Source: Lotus japonicus
Taxonomy: Eukaryota > Streptophyta > Magnoliopsida > Fabales > Fabaceae
Length of the DNA stretch: 64,000 bases
Direction: 5' to 3'
Assembly: GCF_012489685.1 (NCBI RefSeq)
Contig: NC_080044.1
Span: 26,826,369 to 26,890,368, forward strand
The notes under the pieces: model-generated
What the model saw: the letters and a program-made list of their open reading frames with translations, nothing else
Told to the model about the DNA's origin: nothing
Database searches by the model: none
Part shown: positions 54,064 to 64,000 of the stretch, in pieces
Position numbering within the stretch: position 1 is the stretch's first letter
Layout of the letters: each line of letters opens with the position of its first letter
Position numbers and translations under genes: made by a program

Positions 54064-54870
54064 GGACGTTTGATGAGACATAGGATAGTGGACCTTAACC
54101 GGATGGCGGGGGCAATAGCTACACTGATCGAGGCAATGATGAACCAGGCTGCGGAAGACGCTTATATGCGCGCTGAAGAGGCTGCACGTGAGCATCACCA
54201 ACGATTGATGGCGACGGCGATGTATCAACAAAGAGGAATGAACCGAACAGGAGCTGGGGGACCAATAAGGTCAGGATCTCAAGGCTACAACAGAAGGGAG
54301 AGCTACCATCAGTGGGGACCGTATCAGCGTTTCAAGGGAAGAGATCTTATCTCAAGAGTCTACAAACCAACGACTGCTGATACTGGAGGGGAGCCAGTTG
54401 GTGACAAAGGTGTGACATGTACTCGTTGTGGAAAGTTTGGGCATTTTGCTAACAAGTGCTCAGTGACTGGATGGAGACGCTTCAAGTGTAACCGAGAGGG
54501 GCATCTAGCTGTGAACTGCAAGACACCCCAGGAGGAAACGTCTGATAGTAAGATGAAAGGGAATGATGCTACCGAAGGGACATGAAACAAGACTTCGGGA
54601 AGAGCAGTGACGTGTTACAGGTGCAGGGAAGTAGGGCACTATGCTAGTAAGTGCAAGATCAAGGGAAAACTATGCTTTAATTGCAACCAACCGGGACATT
54701 TCTCCAGAGATTGTAAGGCACTCAAGGGCGAATCATCAGGGAATGTTGGGAAAGGAAAACAATTTGCTACAGAGGAAAGGATTCATACCAAGGAGGGGGC
54801 AAGAGCTGAGGAGTTGAACGAGGAAGAACGTGGGAACGATGGTAATATTTTAACTGTTCTTTTATTCTAG
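54064..54870 (+). pseudogene. C-terminal gag with zinc knuckles
   Basis: One frame from about 54064 to TAG at 54868-54870 with a TGA at 54583-54585. It has an alpha-helical, Ala/Glu-rich start (about 54110-54220) and four knuckles: C-T-R-C-G-K-F-G-H-F-A-N-K-C; a damaged one lacking its first Cys (F-K-C-N-R-E-G-H-L-A-V-N-C); C-Y-R-C-R-E-V-G-H-Y-A-S-K-C; and C-F-N-C-N-Q-P-G-H-F-S-R-D-C. Spacing C-x2-C-x4-H-x4-C is that of chromovirus-type gag. The capsid domain expected before it is missing. The frame is open back to 53878, but that part is leader. Confidence 0.8.
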
Positions 54871-56510
54871 AATAACTTACTCTTTTCTCTTCGAAGCGAG
54901 TGTGACGCGCCTAACTTGTATTTACTACTTAGACTATGATCCTATGATTATTATCCCTAGTAGGACCTTATTCGAAGTTGCTCGTGTTTTAACTATAGGA
55001 GTTACACGAGGTTGGGAATAGCACACTAAGTCTAGAAAGTAGCCTTCCACCGATGCGATTATGAGGAAGCTAGTAGCTGAAGAACGAATCTTAGGGAGAT
55101 TCCGTATGGGTAGTATACGTGTCATGTTGAGGGTGTGTAGTTCCGTAGCGGGATCATTAAAGGATTTAGTATCAGGATATTTGTGACTACTGGAGGATAG
55201 GAACTCATTGACTGTTCCAGTGGGTTTTTCTAAATTTCCACCTTCGATGTATTAGGCCTGATCAACCTAATATTGAGGGGGTGATATTCGGAATCACAGC
55301 TGGTTATGGACTTTGATAGAAAGACGGGTAAGATGAATTTGAATTGATTGAGGATTAGTCGGATTTGGGAGGAAAGTTCGTGTTAAGCATTTGATTGTAA
55401 AAGATTAAGATTTGAATCTGTGGAAGTCGATGAGTGTCGTATAGACATTGATTGGTTAGTTCGTGTGATTACTCCAAGTAGGGGTAGACCAAGTCAAGAG
55501 ATTTAGTGCTGGAAAAGTATTAAGTAGTTTCTCGGAAGTTATGAAGTCATAGGTTATGTGATTGCTGAGGGGAGTTGTTAGAGACTAAATAAGTTGGATT
55601 TAATCATGTTTTAGATGATACCTTGATGGTAGCGAGATTGAGAAGAATTAGCTCTGAACTAGATTGTTATAGTCGAGTTCGAGGAATAAGTTTTGCTAAG
55701 CGTTTGATTAATATGTGGAGACATTATAGTCTTAAGAGATGAATTTTCGCTTGAAAAGTGTTGAATTAATGATTAAGTTGGAGAAAGAAAGTTTTAGCAT
55801 AAGTTGAATACTTGAGGTTGTTGATATGGATTCCAAAGAAATATGCTGAGATTACTAAGTGAGATATACTAAGTTGGATTGAAATCTTAGGGTTAAGATT
55901 GAATCTTGAGAGCCGAGAATCGCGTACGAGTAGGAGATCTTATGGTTGTAGGTGTGACAATAGGAGTTGAATCTTAGAAGATTGAAGACCTGAAGGTGAG
56001 TTTCGGGTTAAGACCATTGATGTATAATATAAGAGTGATCTTGAAGTAAAGGAATTCTGGGTTGTGTAGAGTGTTAAGGTTGGTTATAAGTTGGTGATCG
56101 ATTGATGTTGATTATGAGGTTGCGGACATAATGACCATGTGATAAGATTTGAATGATGTTGGCATAATAAGTTGTGAATGTGAAAGCATGACGACACTGG
56201 TCAGGTCGTTTGGGTAAGTGAAGGAGTTATAGTTTTTAAGAAACGGATATCCATTTAAGAAGTATTGAAGGATTAAAGGTCATTAGAGGACCAAACTTGG
56301 TGAAGGTTTAGGTTTTAAATCTATGAATGTCTGTCTAAGGTGTGTAGGACTCGAAGTTTGTCAGAATTTGATTGAGAGATTAAGAAGTTGAGTAACGAGA
56401 TGGTGATGGAGTGACAAAAAGGAAAGTGTTAGTATTAAGATGAATACTTGAAGTTGTTATGTTTGGACAAGTTCCTCAGAGTCTAAGAGGGAATGAAACT
56501 TTTGAAGGTA
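54871..56510 (+). other. Decayed internal region, no ORF
   Basis: No frame longer than about 60 codons. 55795-56000 resembles 57760-57900 (blocks ...TAGGGTTAAG... and GAGATCT/GAGATTTGG...), so parts of the region are old internal repeats or rearranged pol. Confidence 0.6.
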
Positions 56511-57750
56511 TGAAAAACGGTAGAAAGGGGGGGGGGGGTTTGAATAACGTTTTCAGTACAAAACTTCCACCTTAAAGATTTTGACAAATCTTTCGAGAAC
56601 TTAAGTGCTAAAGATAAGAGATAGAGAAGCACACAAGGATTTTATCCTGGTTCACTTGATAAATCACTCAAGCTACTCCAGTCCACCCGTTAAGGTGATT
56701 TCTTCCTTCTTAGAATGAAGGCAATCCACTAATCAGGTAAGAGTTACAACTGCACTTGAAACCTACAAGTGACTAACAATTACACTGACTTAGCTCACAC
56801 TAAGATTCACTCTCTTAGTCTTCTCTAGGATCCGATCAACCTTGATCTCCTAAAGGAACTAAACAAACTGTTTATCAAAGAAATGTTTACAAGAGATTTG
56901 CTTCTAAAAAGCTAATAGTAAACTCAATGAATTTCAGATGAAAGAAAGCTTAGAATTTTTTGAATATGTCTTGCGTATGTGAATGTTTCTTCTAGCCACT
57001 TCTTTCAATCTTCAGCCTCTATATATACTCCAAGGATTAGGGTTGAGCGTTGCATGGGAAATGCTACCGTTGGAGGGCAGTTCTGGAAAATCCAGCTTCT
57101 GCTGTGGCTGAGAACGTTAGGTAGGTCGTCAGGAAGGTACACTTGCTTTTGTACTTGGATAGCGACTTGACCTTTTAACCTAGGAGACTTCTGATCAGGG
57201 GAATACTTCATATTGGAACTTGTGAAGCCGGTTGATCAGAGTCAGAGGGAAAGCACAGATCCTCTGACCATTGTATCTTCTGATTCTGAACTCAGAGGGA
57301 AGAACATGGCCTTCAGAGTTTCTTGCTTCTGGACTTCAGAGTTTCCACTATTCAGCTTCTGGATCTTCAGAGTCTTCTACACCATCAGAACATCTGAACC
57401 TTCAGTGTTTCTTGGTTATCAGAACTTCTGGATCTTCAGAGCTTCTAGCGACTGAGTCCACATCAGAGTTTGTATAGCTTCAGAACTTCTGAAGCTTTTC
57501 CACTGTTCATACTGAACATGGTGAATGCGAAAGCGTTGCTTGGGTTACCCTTTATACACAGTGCTTCTGATTTGTGTGAGATTGAGTTGAGGTCAGAGCC
57601 TGTAAATAGCACACTCAGAAAAACACGTTAGAGTACCACAATTGTTCATATCAAAAGATTAACTTGTAATCATCAAAACATAGAGTTGTACTACTCGATC
57701 AAAACTTGATCTTACAACTTTGTTATGGATTTTGATGGTGCACATTACGG
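56511..57750 (-). mobile_element. Probable solo LTR of a SIRE/Maximus-like copia inserted in the internal region
   Basis: The host sequence resumes on either side. The insert starts TGAAAAACGGTAGAAAGG (then a G run) and is rich in CTTCAGA/CTTCTGA motifs (57190-57500), typical of Maximus-type LTRs of legumes in minus orientation. GGTA occurs at both edges (56507-56510 and about 57750-57753), a weak sign of target duplication, so the exact right end is uncertain. Confidence 0.55.
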
Positions 57751-57756
57751 GTAACA

Positions 57757-58692
57757 AGTGAATTTTGCTAAAGTTGAATAAGAATCCTAGGGCTAAGGTT
57801 GTCCTAGAGAGCTGAGATTCCTGTACACATAAGAGATTTGGTGGTGTTAGCGGTTACGGTAAGAGTTAAATCTCAGAATGTTGAAGGATCGGATGATAAG
57901 ATGGCTAGTTAAGTCCCTTGAGGTATAGTTATGATTTAATCTTCTAGAGGATAAGTCTCGATTTGTGCGAAGTGTTAGGAATTTCAGTAAGTGTAAATAG
58001 GTTTGAGTGAGGGAAGTTTTGAGGAAGAAGACGATAATAATGGATTGTTAGATATTAAGAAGAGGATTATCTTATAAGTTGTTGATAAATTGATGTTGAA
58101 GGGGGATAAGATTAGTGAAGGACAAGGAATAAGGACATAAGTCGAGTTTTAATTCGAATAGTGACTAAGTAGAAGTTTGATTACTTGGTGCGAGTGATGA
58201 TAGTTACGAAGTTGGATGTGACGTTAATGGACTATTAGATTCCAACGCAATATTTCGTCTAGGAGTTATCGAACGGACAAGTGGAGTTTTGGACTGTAGA
58301 TGAAGATCACGAGGACAAGTTGAGTATCTACTTTGAGATGACAGAGAGGCACCGAGTTTAAGAAGGATTTCAGACGACCGAAAGTAAAGAAGTAAGTGGC
58401 TAAGGTTGTGCGACTGCACGGAGTGCCAACCGGTATCATTTCAAGCAGAGGTCCGACGCAAGTAATCGAGTCAGACGACATGAGGTTGAATGATGTTTTG
58501 TCTTTTGAGATGCCGATAGTTAGCAGTGGGGATAGAAGAGTGAAACAGTTAAGGGGAAGGCAGATTGCTTAAGTAAAGATTTTGAGGAACAATGACACAG
58601 GCACTACTACATGAGAATTGGAAGATAAGATCGAGGAACTGTATTCCGGACTTTCTCAGAACTCTGAGTTTCGAGGACGAAACTTTCTTTTT
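57757..58692 (+). pseudogene. Decayed pol remnant with integrase trace
   Basis: Translation around 58400-58480 gives V-R-L-H-G-V-P-T-G-I-I-S-S-R-G-P-T, recognisable as the gypsy integrase block around the second catalytic Asp, which here is replaced by S-R-G. Other pol blocks are not identifiable. The PPT (58693-58701) follows. Confidence 0.55.
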
Positions 58693-58701
58693 GGAGGGGA
58701 G
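58693..58701 (+). other. Polypurine tract of the 12-kb element
   Basis: GGAGGGGAG, preceded by a T run, three bases before the 3' LTR. Confidence 0.8.
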
Positions 58702-58704
58702 TAT

Positions 58705-61700
58705 TGTAAGACCTGGATTTTCAGAACAAGTTAAGTTTCCGACTCACACGTAGAATCAGTGTAAGCGTGACAGGAGTTTGATATTTGAGGAAGATTAATG
58801 AAGAAGAAAGTTCAGGAATTGCTTGAGGAATGTTGCGTAGTTGTTTTCGGAGTTAGTGCGAGTCGTCTGCACACCTGCCTTATGGCGAGCGTGTCCAGAA
58901 TAGGCTATTTCGCTCTTAAAGCAACGTTTTGAGTGAGATTTCGAACTCTCGGAAAATTTAAAGATTCTCTTTATTTTTCCATCGACCAGCGTTTCATTTC
59001 GGAACTCTGGACTGTACGCACGATAGGTTTCACTTTTCGGATGTCCGCCGACGCTAATTTCTTTGCTTCGAAACCCTATTTTCGAGCAATGGATGAAGAC
59101 TTTTTCTATTCGGGACTTCTAACGAAGATTCCGTCCGCGATGCCAGATTTGTTTCGACGTTTCCAATCTTTCTTCAGAAGGAAGTTTTGTCGTCCGGCGA
59201 TCACAGCAAAAAGTAGTTTTTCGGGACAGATTTAACTTACAGCGCTTTTGAGATTTTCGATATCGTTTTTCCCATATCATAGATATTTGTTTTGAGTTCT
59301 GGATTTCTGACGCCAGAATCTCTCTTAGAATTCCTTGGTGAACGTGCTGCAAAAATCGGAATCGCGAAATTAACATTTTCCCGCGATTTCACCCGCCTAT
59401 AAATAGCGCGAAAAAGCAAAAATCCTCTCATTTTCACCATTGGAGGCCCAAATTCGTGGAGAGCAAGGGGGGAGGAGATTTTCGCGAAAACTTGACCAAT
59501 CTTCGTGCAGTTCGTCCCTACTTCTAGGTATCAAGGTAACTAACACGATTCCTACCTCTGATTGTTGTTTCTGTTGCGTTTCTGAAGTCGTTTCTGTGCT
59601 CTAAGTTTTGAGCTTTTTCTAAAATTGTCCGATTTCTCTGATTTCTCGCTTGGGTTATGTTCCTTATGTTCCCCTGAGTCTAAAACCTCTGTCAGTAAAC
59701 TCTGATTGCGATTCAGTTGTCCAGGATCTGAAAAATTGACTCAAAACTCTTTTTGTCTCACATTTCGAAACTTTATTGTCGTAAAGCTATAATCTGACTT
59801 CGTGCCTTTAGGATTTGTTGTCACGGATGTCATGAGGATCGTTGCTGTCAAATCTGTTTTCAGAACTGATAACTTTGAAGTTTTGAGCCTTTATTTTGGA
59901 CCAAAATGCCCCTGCGTAGTCGTATTTCGACCCGATTGTCCGAAAATTGTTCTGACAGTTTCTTTGCCTTAGTTTTACCCTAAAACTACCTTGTAAACTG
60001 GTTTGATCGAAGAAAAAGAGCCGAAGCCCTTTTCTCCTTATGGCCGTGGGTTTTTCCTAAGGGGGGGGGGAGTTTTTCGTTTTCGAAAACTTGTCCTTTC
60101 GTATCCGTTTGTCGTATTCTGAAGCTTTGATGCTTTGATGCTTTGTCTATCGTTTATGTATTGTTTTGCGATCGAACTAATCGATTTTGTTTGAATTCTG
60201 CTTTGTTTTTCTCCGAGGTTCAGTTGGAGGAACTTTGGAATATTCAGAGCAACTGTTTGAGGACAACCTTGATTTCGAAGCTGGAACAGCTCGAGGTTAG
60301 GGCAACTTGCTATATTTAGCTATGATTTCATGATAGGCGTCGATAAACTCGACCTATGCTTTATCTGATGTTGTATATGATGATGATTTCTTGTTATGAT
60401 TGTTTCATAACTTATGATATTGATGATGTGTTGAATTGAGCGTTTTGACGCAACTTCAGAGTGGAGGTTCATTGATCCGGTGATCTTTGACATTTCGGGT
60501 TGGATGAACAAACCTAGGCAAGTCCAAATGTGGGGTTTGAGACTTAGCCATTTGTTGGGATTCGTTGGAATTCCTAGACTTTCCCCGGGAAATGTATTTT
60601 GGGTGGTTGATTTTTGGAAACTTAGAATGATAGAGCTTTCGAAAAATAAAGACTTGGGAAACTTAGACTTTGAGAAATAAACTCATAATTTGACTAATTT
60701 GAATTGAAATCATTTTTATTAACGTTTAAGCATAGGAGAACTGAAGGGGAAAAATATTTACGAAAGGCGGGGAAAAGTCGACCTTTGTTGTGGGTTTGGA
60801 GAGTTATCGGAATTGGGAAAGCCACTAAGGTGAGCTATGGTGATGATTGAAAGTCACCGAGTACGTTAGTACTCTTGGGGAGTGTTGTGGAGCCGTGTTG
60901 TATTGACCGACACTAGACCCTCGTGTAATCTTGTTGGTGGAGTTGTGTTGTATTGACCGACACTAACTCTTGGGTTGTTTTGAGTTTGGGTCGGAGCAGT
61001 TTTTGACCATCGAGATTTGATGAGTCAGATGACTCAAGAAGTCATCAAGGGTGATCGCACTCCTTTCATAAATAATTGTCTTTTGTCGCCGAATCGACAT
61101 ATGCCTTCGAGTACAGTATATCTATATACCTTCGGGTACAATATATACCTTCGGGTACAGTATATGCCTTCGGGTACAGTATATCTATATACCTTCGGGT
61201 ACAGTATATACCTTCGGGTACAGTATATGCCTTCGGGTACAGTATATCTATATACCTTCGGGTACAGTATATACCTTCGGATTTCACTGAAGCGTGAGAC
61301 TTCGTGAAAGCATAAGACCCCATTGAAGCGTGAGACTTCATGGAAGCGTGAGATTTCATCGTCGTTTACCCTAGGGCAACGACAGGGAACATTGGTTTAG
61401 TTGGATACGTGTGTGTTGGGAGGACGATACATTGTTTGACTAACCTTATCACCTAACTTCATATGTTGAGATTATGATGATTTGATGTTGATGAACATCG
61501 TTAGGTATTAATGATTGAACTGGGTAGGAGATTCGAGAACATGCTATGTATATACCTTAGAGTAGGCAATACATAATTTATATGTATAAATATACAACAT
61601 ATGTATATATTCCCATTATCACAAGTTGATTGTATATCTATTGTATTCTGTAAGTTGACCCTAGCGCCTTGGCTTTGTTTGTATGTTTGTGTTTGGGCGG

Positions 61701-62311
61701 TCGGCCTGCTGCCAGGCGTCTGTCAGCCGGTTCGTGATGATTCGTTGTGCGGGAAAGACCCGGAGCGGAACGACTATTACTGAAGCTTTCGACGAGGACC
61801 CGGACTTCATGCCTGATCGAGGGAGGGTCGATGATAGTAGTGTGGGGTATGGGTGGTTAGAGTCTTTTGGAGTTGGTTGTTACTGTAATAGCTCTGATTC
61901 GTTTTGCTTTTGGGACAGGGTAGGTTTCCGATGCATGGCTTTTTGTGTGGTTCTCTTACGGAGGGATCACAGTGAGTCAGTCGGACCATAGGGGTCTTTG
62001 CTTAGGCCATTTTGAGGCCGACTTTCTCCTAGTGGTTTGTAATTATAATTTTCTCACTTACACTTCTGGGTTTGTATATTTGCCTGCGGGCGTACTACTT
62101 TGGAGTCACTGCGGCTTCGCGTGACATGGAGTGCAGCTGAGGCTGTACAGATGTATATATTGTATATCGGTTAGTTAGTTGTTGGGGTTTGTCTTTACTT
62201 TCTTATCACTTTGATTTAAAGGAAAGAAAACAAAAAAAAAATTATTACCTGTTTTCCGCGTAAAGATTATTTTTGGTTACTAAAGTGACACCTGGAAATC
62301 GGGGTGTTACA
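58705..62311 (+). repeat. 3' LTR (copy E2), 3607 bp
   Basis: Nearly identical to 50280-53875; the 11-bp length difference is explained by three 1-bp indels and the 8-bp GATGCTTT duplication near 60130. It is followed directly by ACACC. Promoter block at 59377-59405, putative donor 60296, stem-loop 60859-60874, acceptor 61726. Confidence 0.95.
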
Positions 62312-62598
62312 ACACCCTTTCCTAAAGTTTTCATTTTTTGGACCAACATATCCCTTCCAACCTATGAAAACTTAAACCATCTTTGAAACGTCCTACCTTC
62401 CGGACCAATATGCCCTTTCAAATTCAAATTTCTCAAACAATCACATCCTATCAAATTCAATCTCAACCCTTCAAATTCAAATTTTTCAGACTAGCATGTC
62501 CTTTCAAATCAAACGTCAGATTATGCCCCTTAAGTACACGAGTGAAGACACGCGTCTGTTCACCATTTATCTCACCCTTTCAACTTCGACTCCTTCTC

Positions 62599-62606
62599 TA
62601 TATAAA
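62599..62606 (+). promoter_or_regulatory. TATA box of the downstream gypsy-type unit
   Basis: TATATAAA in TTCTCTATATAAAGTCC, about 390 bp upstream of the ATG at 62989 and 170 bp upstream of a 5' UTR intron donor. Confidence 0.5.
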
Positions 62607-62773
62607 GTCCAACACTTTCACCTTCTTGTTACCCATGCTCTCTCTTTTCACCATAGACTAAAAAGATTCAAACTTTTGCTGCTTCCACACCGATTTCACT
62701 TAACGCTCAACACTTCCCTCTTGCACTCAACATCAACATTCCCAGAAATCGTTCAAGTTTTCATTTCTCTAAG

Positions 62774-62975
62774 GTAAACCTCATCTCCTTTTTCCTTCTT
62801 TAACTTTAGCATTTCTAATTTTGCATCCAACTTCGTATGAATATCTTGCATTCTAAACCTAGAAACTTAAACTTTCACAACCGAGAAACATTGCATGAGT
62901 CTTTTGCATTTCATACCCAGAAACTCAAACCCAACTTCTTTCTTCATCTCACACTTCTAAACTTTTACTTTCAGG
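62774..62975 (+). other. Putative 5' UTR intron
   Basis: CTCTAAG|GTAAACC at about 62773 and TTACTTTCAG|GACTTC at about 62975, the latter 14 bp before the ATG at 62989. Good consensus at both ends with a T-rich interior. Confidence 0.5.
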
Positions 62976-62988
62976 ACTTCTTCTGAAA

Positions 62989-63768
62989 ATGGCTGCCAAA
63001 CGTACTCGTAGAGAAACCTCCACCTCTAATGTTCCAACTACTGTCGATTCTCTATGGGTCGCTAGTAAAATTAAAAAACAATTTTCAAAAATCTGCACCC
63101 CTAAGGCCATCGTAAATCTAGTCACTAAATATAATTTTTGAAAAGACGGTTTAGATGCCCACCTGGACATACTACCTTGCTCCCTGACGAACCCTGTTGC
63201 TTTGGAAAAATGGACGGCCAAGGGCGAAACTTTACCTACCTTTTTGAAAATTTGTTTTCTGATTTGAAATACACCCTACCCTTCTCTGACTTTACCTACT
63301 CCATCTTAACCCTTCTAAATGTAGCTCCTACCCAACTTCATGGCAATGCTTGGGTCTACCTAAAAGCCTTTGAAATCCTATGTCATACTCTGCATATTGA
63401 ACCAACCAGTAATAAATTTTTCTACTTTTTTGAAACTTGTGGGCGAAACCTTAGAGGCGAATATGTTTCGCTTGCTACTGCTATGGGTTTAGGGCTATTC
63501 ACTCTATTCAAAAGCCACTATAAGCACTTTAAAGGGAAATTTTTCAAACTTCGCGAATCTGAACCTTGCAAAGACATATTCTACTTTGATGATGGAGGTC
63601 CTCGATTTCCATTCTATGGGACGAACCAGTATGAAGTTATCATCAAAATTCCTGATGATGCTTTGACTCCAGAAGAGCTAGTAGATTGTCGGTTTCTGTC
63701 CAATCTAGGATTAAATCTTAAGGATTTTATGGCCGCTCTTTCTAAAAATGGAGTGGGTGCATACATTG
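62989..63768 (+). pseudogene. Gypsy-type transposon ORF (PF04195-like), frameshifted
   Basis: ATG at 62989 (MAAKRTRRE) opens a basic N-terminus. After about 50 codons a T5 run at 63135-63139 shifts into the frame that stays open to 63782. That second part (about 210 residues) resembles the plant putative gypsy-type transposon family: L-P-F-S-D-F-T, L-N-V-A-P-T-Q-L-H-G-N-A-W-V, F-E-I-L and F-F-Y-F-F-E. Such ORFs precede or accompany gag in some large gypsy elements. No catalytic motif is present. A donor-like ATTG|GTAAGG at 63769 suggests an intron. Family membership is from memory and moderately sure. Confidence 0.55.
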
Positions 63769-63849
63769 GTAAGGCATCCTAACTTGCGTTCACATTCACA
63801 TAGTGTACAAAATCTTCCTTGTATTCTAATGTCTTTTTCTTGTTGTAGA

Positions 63850-64000
63850 AAAAAATGGCTCGCCTTTCTGAAGACGATATCCTTCGCTTCCGTCGTGAGC
63901 AACAAGCTGCTCGAGAAAAAAGAAATCCGGCCAAATCACTAGCGGACCATGACACCAGTCATTCTGGTACCGAAATTGGTCGCCCCGCCAAAAAGAAGAA
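63850..64000 (+). CDS. Second exon or next ORF of the gypsy-type unit, cut by window end
   Basis: After acceptor TTGTTGTAG (63849) the ATG at 63856 opens a frame to the window end: M-A-R-L-S-E-D-D-I-L-R-F-R-R-E-Q-Q-A-A-R then K/R-rich. Its phase does not match the upstream exon if the intron is 63769-63849, so it is either a separate start or the exon borders differ. Too short to identify. Confidence 0.4.

Larger units (their letters stand above)
50280..62311 (+). mobile_element. Full-length non-autonomous LTR retrotransposon (LARD-like), 12 kb
   Basis: 5' LTR 50280-53875 and 3' LTR 58705-62311, PBS 53879-53890, PPT 58693-58701, and ACACC duplicated at 50275-50279 and 62312-62316. By eye the LTRs differ by about nine substitutions and four small indels (one an 8-bp GATGCTTT duplication) in 3.6 kb, so the insertion is recent. 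The 4.8-kb internal region has part of a gag with zinc knuckles, then no usable pol: only traces of integrase (58370-58500) and an unrelated LTR insertion (56511-57750). It must have moved with enzymes supplied by a related element. Confidence 0.95.

Noticed and set aside
1..64000. rRNA or tRNA genes
   Set aside because: None seen; tRNA-like motifs occur only in the SINE and in primer binding sites.

Overview
This is a plant nuclear genome window, most likely from a papilionoid legume. It holds only one recognisable host gene, a three-exon APC11 homologue at 18,772-22,175. Nearly everything else is transposable-element sequence: Ty3/gypsy elements of the Tat type, a gypsy-like family with unusually long LTRs, Ty1/copia elements including a SIRE/Maximus-type element with an env-like reading frame, LINE 3' fragments, a tRNA-derived SINE, Mutator-like elements with 9-bp target duplications, a CACTA end and a possible Helitron end. 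Legume is inferred from the SIRE-type env-like region and the LTR rich in CTTCAGA/CTTCTGA motifs. The species cannot be fixed by eye.

Layout. 1-1,805 is the 3' part of a long LTR (+). 1,806 to about 17,166 is a minus-strand Tat-lineage gypsy element. Its pol is split by a minus-strand solo LTR (2,678-14,256, TSD GCTAA). That LTR is split by an internally deleted copia element (6,011-12,085), whose 5' LTR is split by a further solo LTR (6,058-10,139). 17,167-18,345 holds remnants of two more Tat-type elements facing opposite ways around one chimeric LTR. 18,350-25,880 is the least repetitive part: APC11 with a chromovirus relic in intron 2, LINE relics, a SINE and simple repeats. 25,884-39,554 is another solo long LTR (TSD ATAAA) carrying a 10-kb SIRE-type element with a rearranged 3' end. 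39,555-47,529 holds a GGT-rich minisatellite, a LINE relic, a foldback MULE (41,196-41,820) and a 4.3-kb MULE (42,172-46,449) that contains a solo LTR. 47,530-50,279 begins with a CACTA terminus and contains a P4-ATPase exon fragment behind a minus-strand TATA box. 50,280-62,311 is a complete 12-kb LTR element with 3.6-kb LTRs, an iMet primer site, a PPT and TSD ACACC. Its LTRs are nearly identical but its coding region is badly decayed. 62,317-64,000 is the 5' part of another gypsy-type unit with its own TATA box and leader intron.

How the parts relate. The long LTRs (A 1-1,805; B 2,678-14,256; C 6,058-10,139; D 25,884-39,554; E 50,280 and 58,705) share termini (TGTAAGRCC... / ...GGGGTGTTACA). 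Several also share a promoter block (an E2F-like TTTCCCGCGA upstream of TATA in two), a putative splice donor, an array of short stem-loops, a conserved splice acceptor and, just after that acceptor, an acidic reading frame in copies C and D. An LTR that seems to carry its own promoter, intron and ORF is the most unusual signal here. The second is the APC11 intron 1, which has an exact U12-type donor but is one base short of keeping the reading frame.
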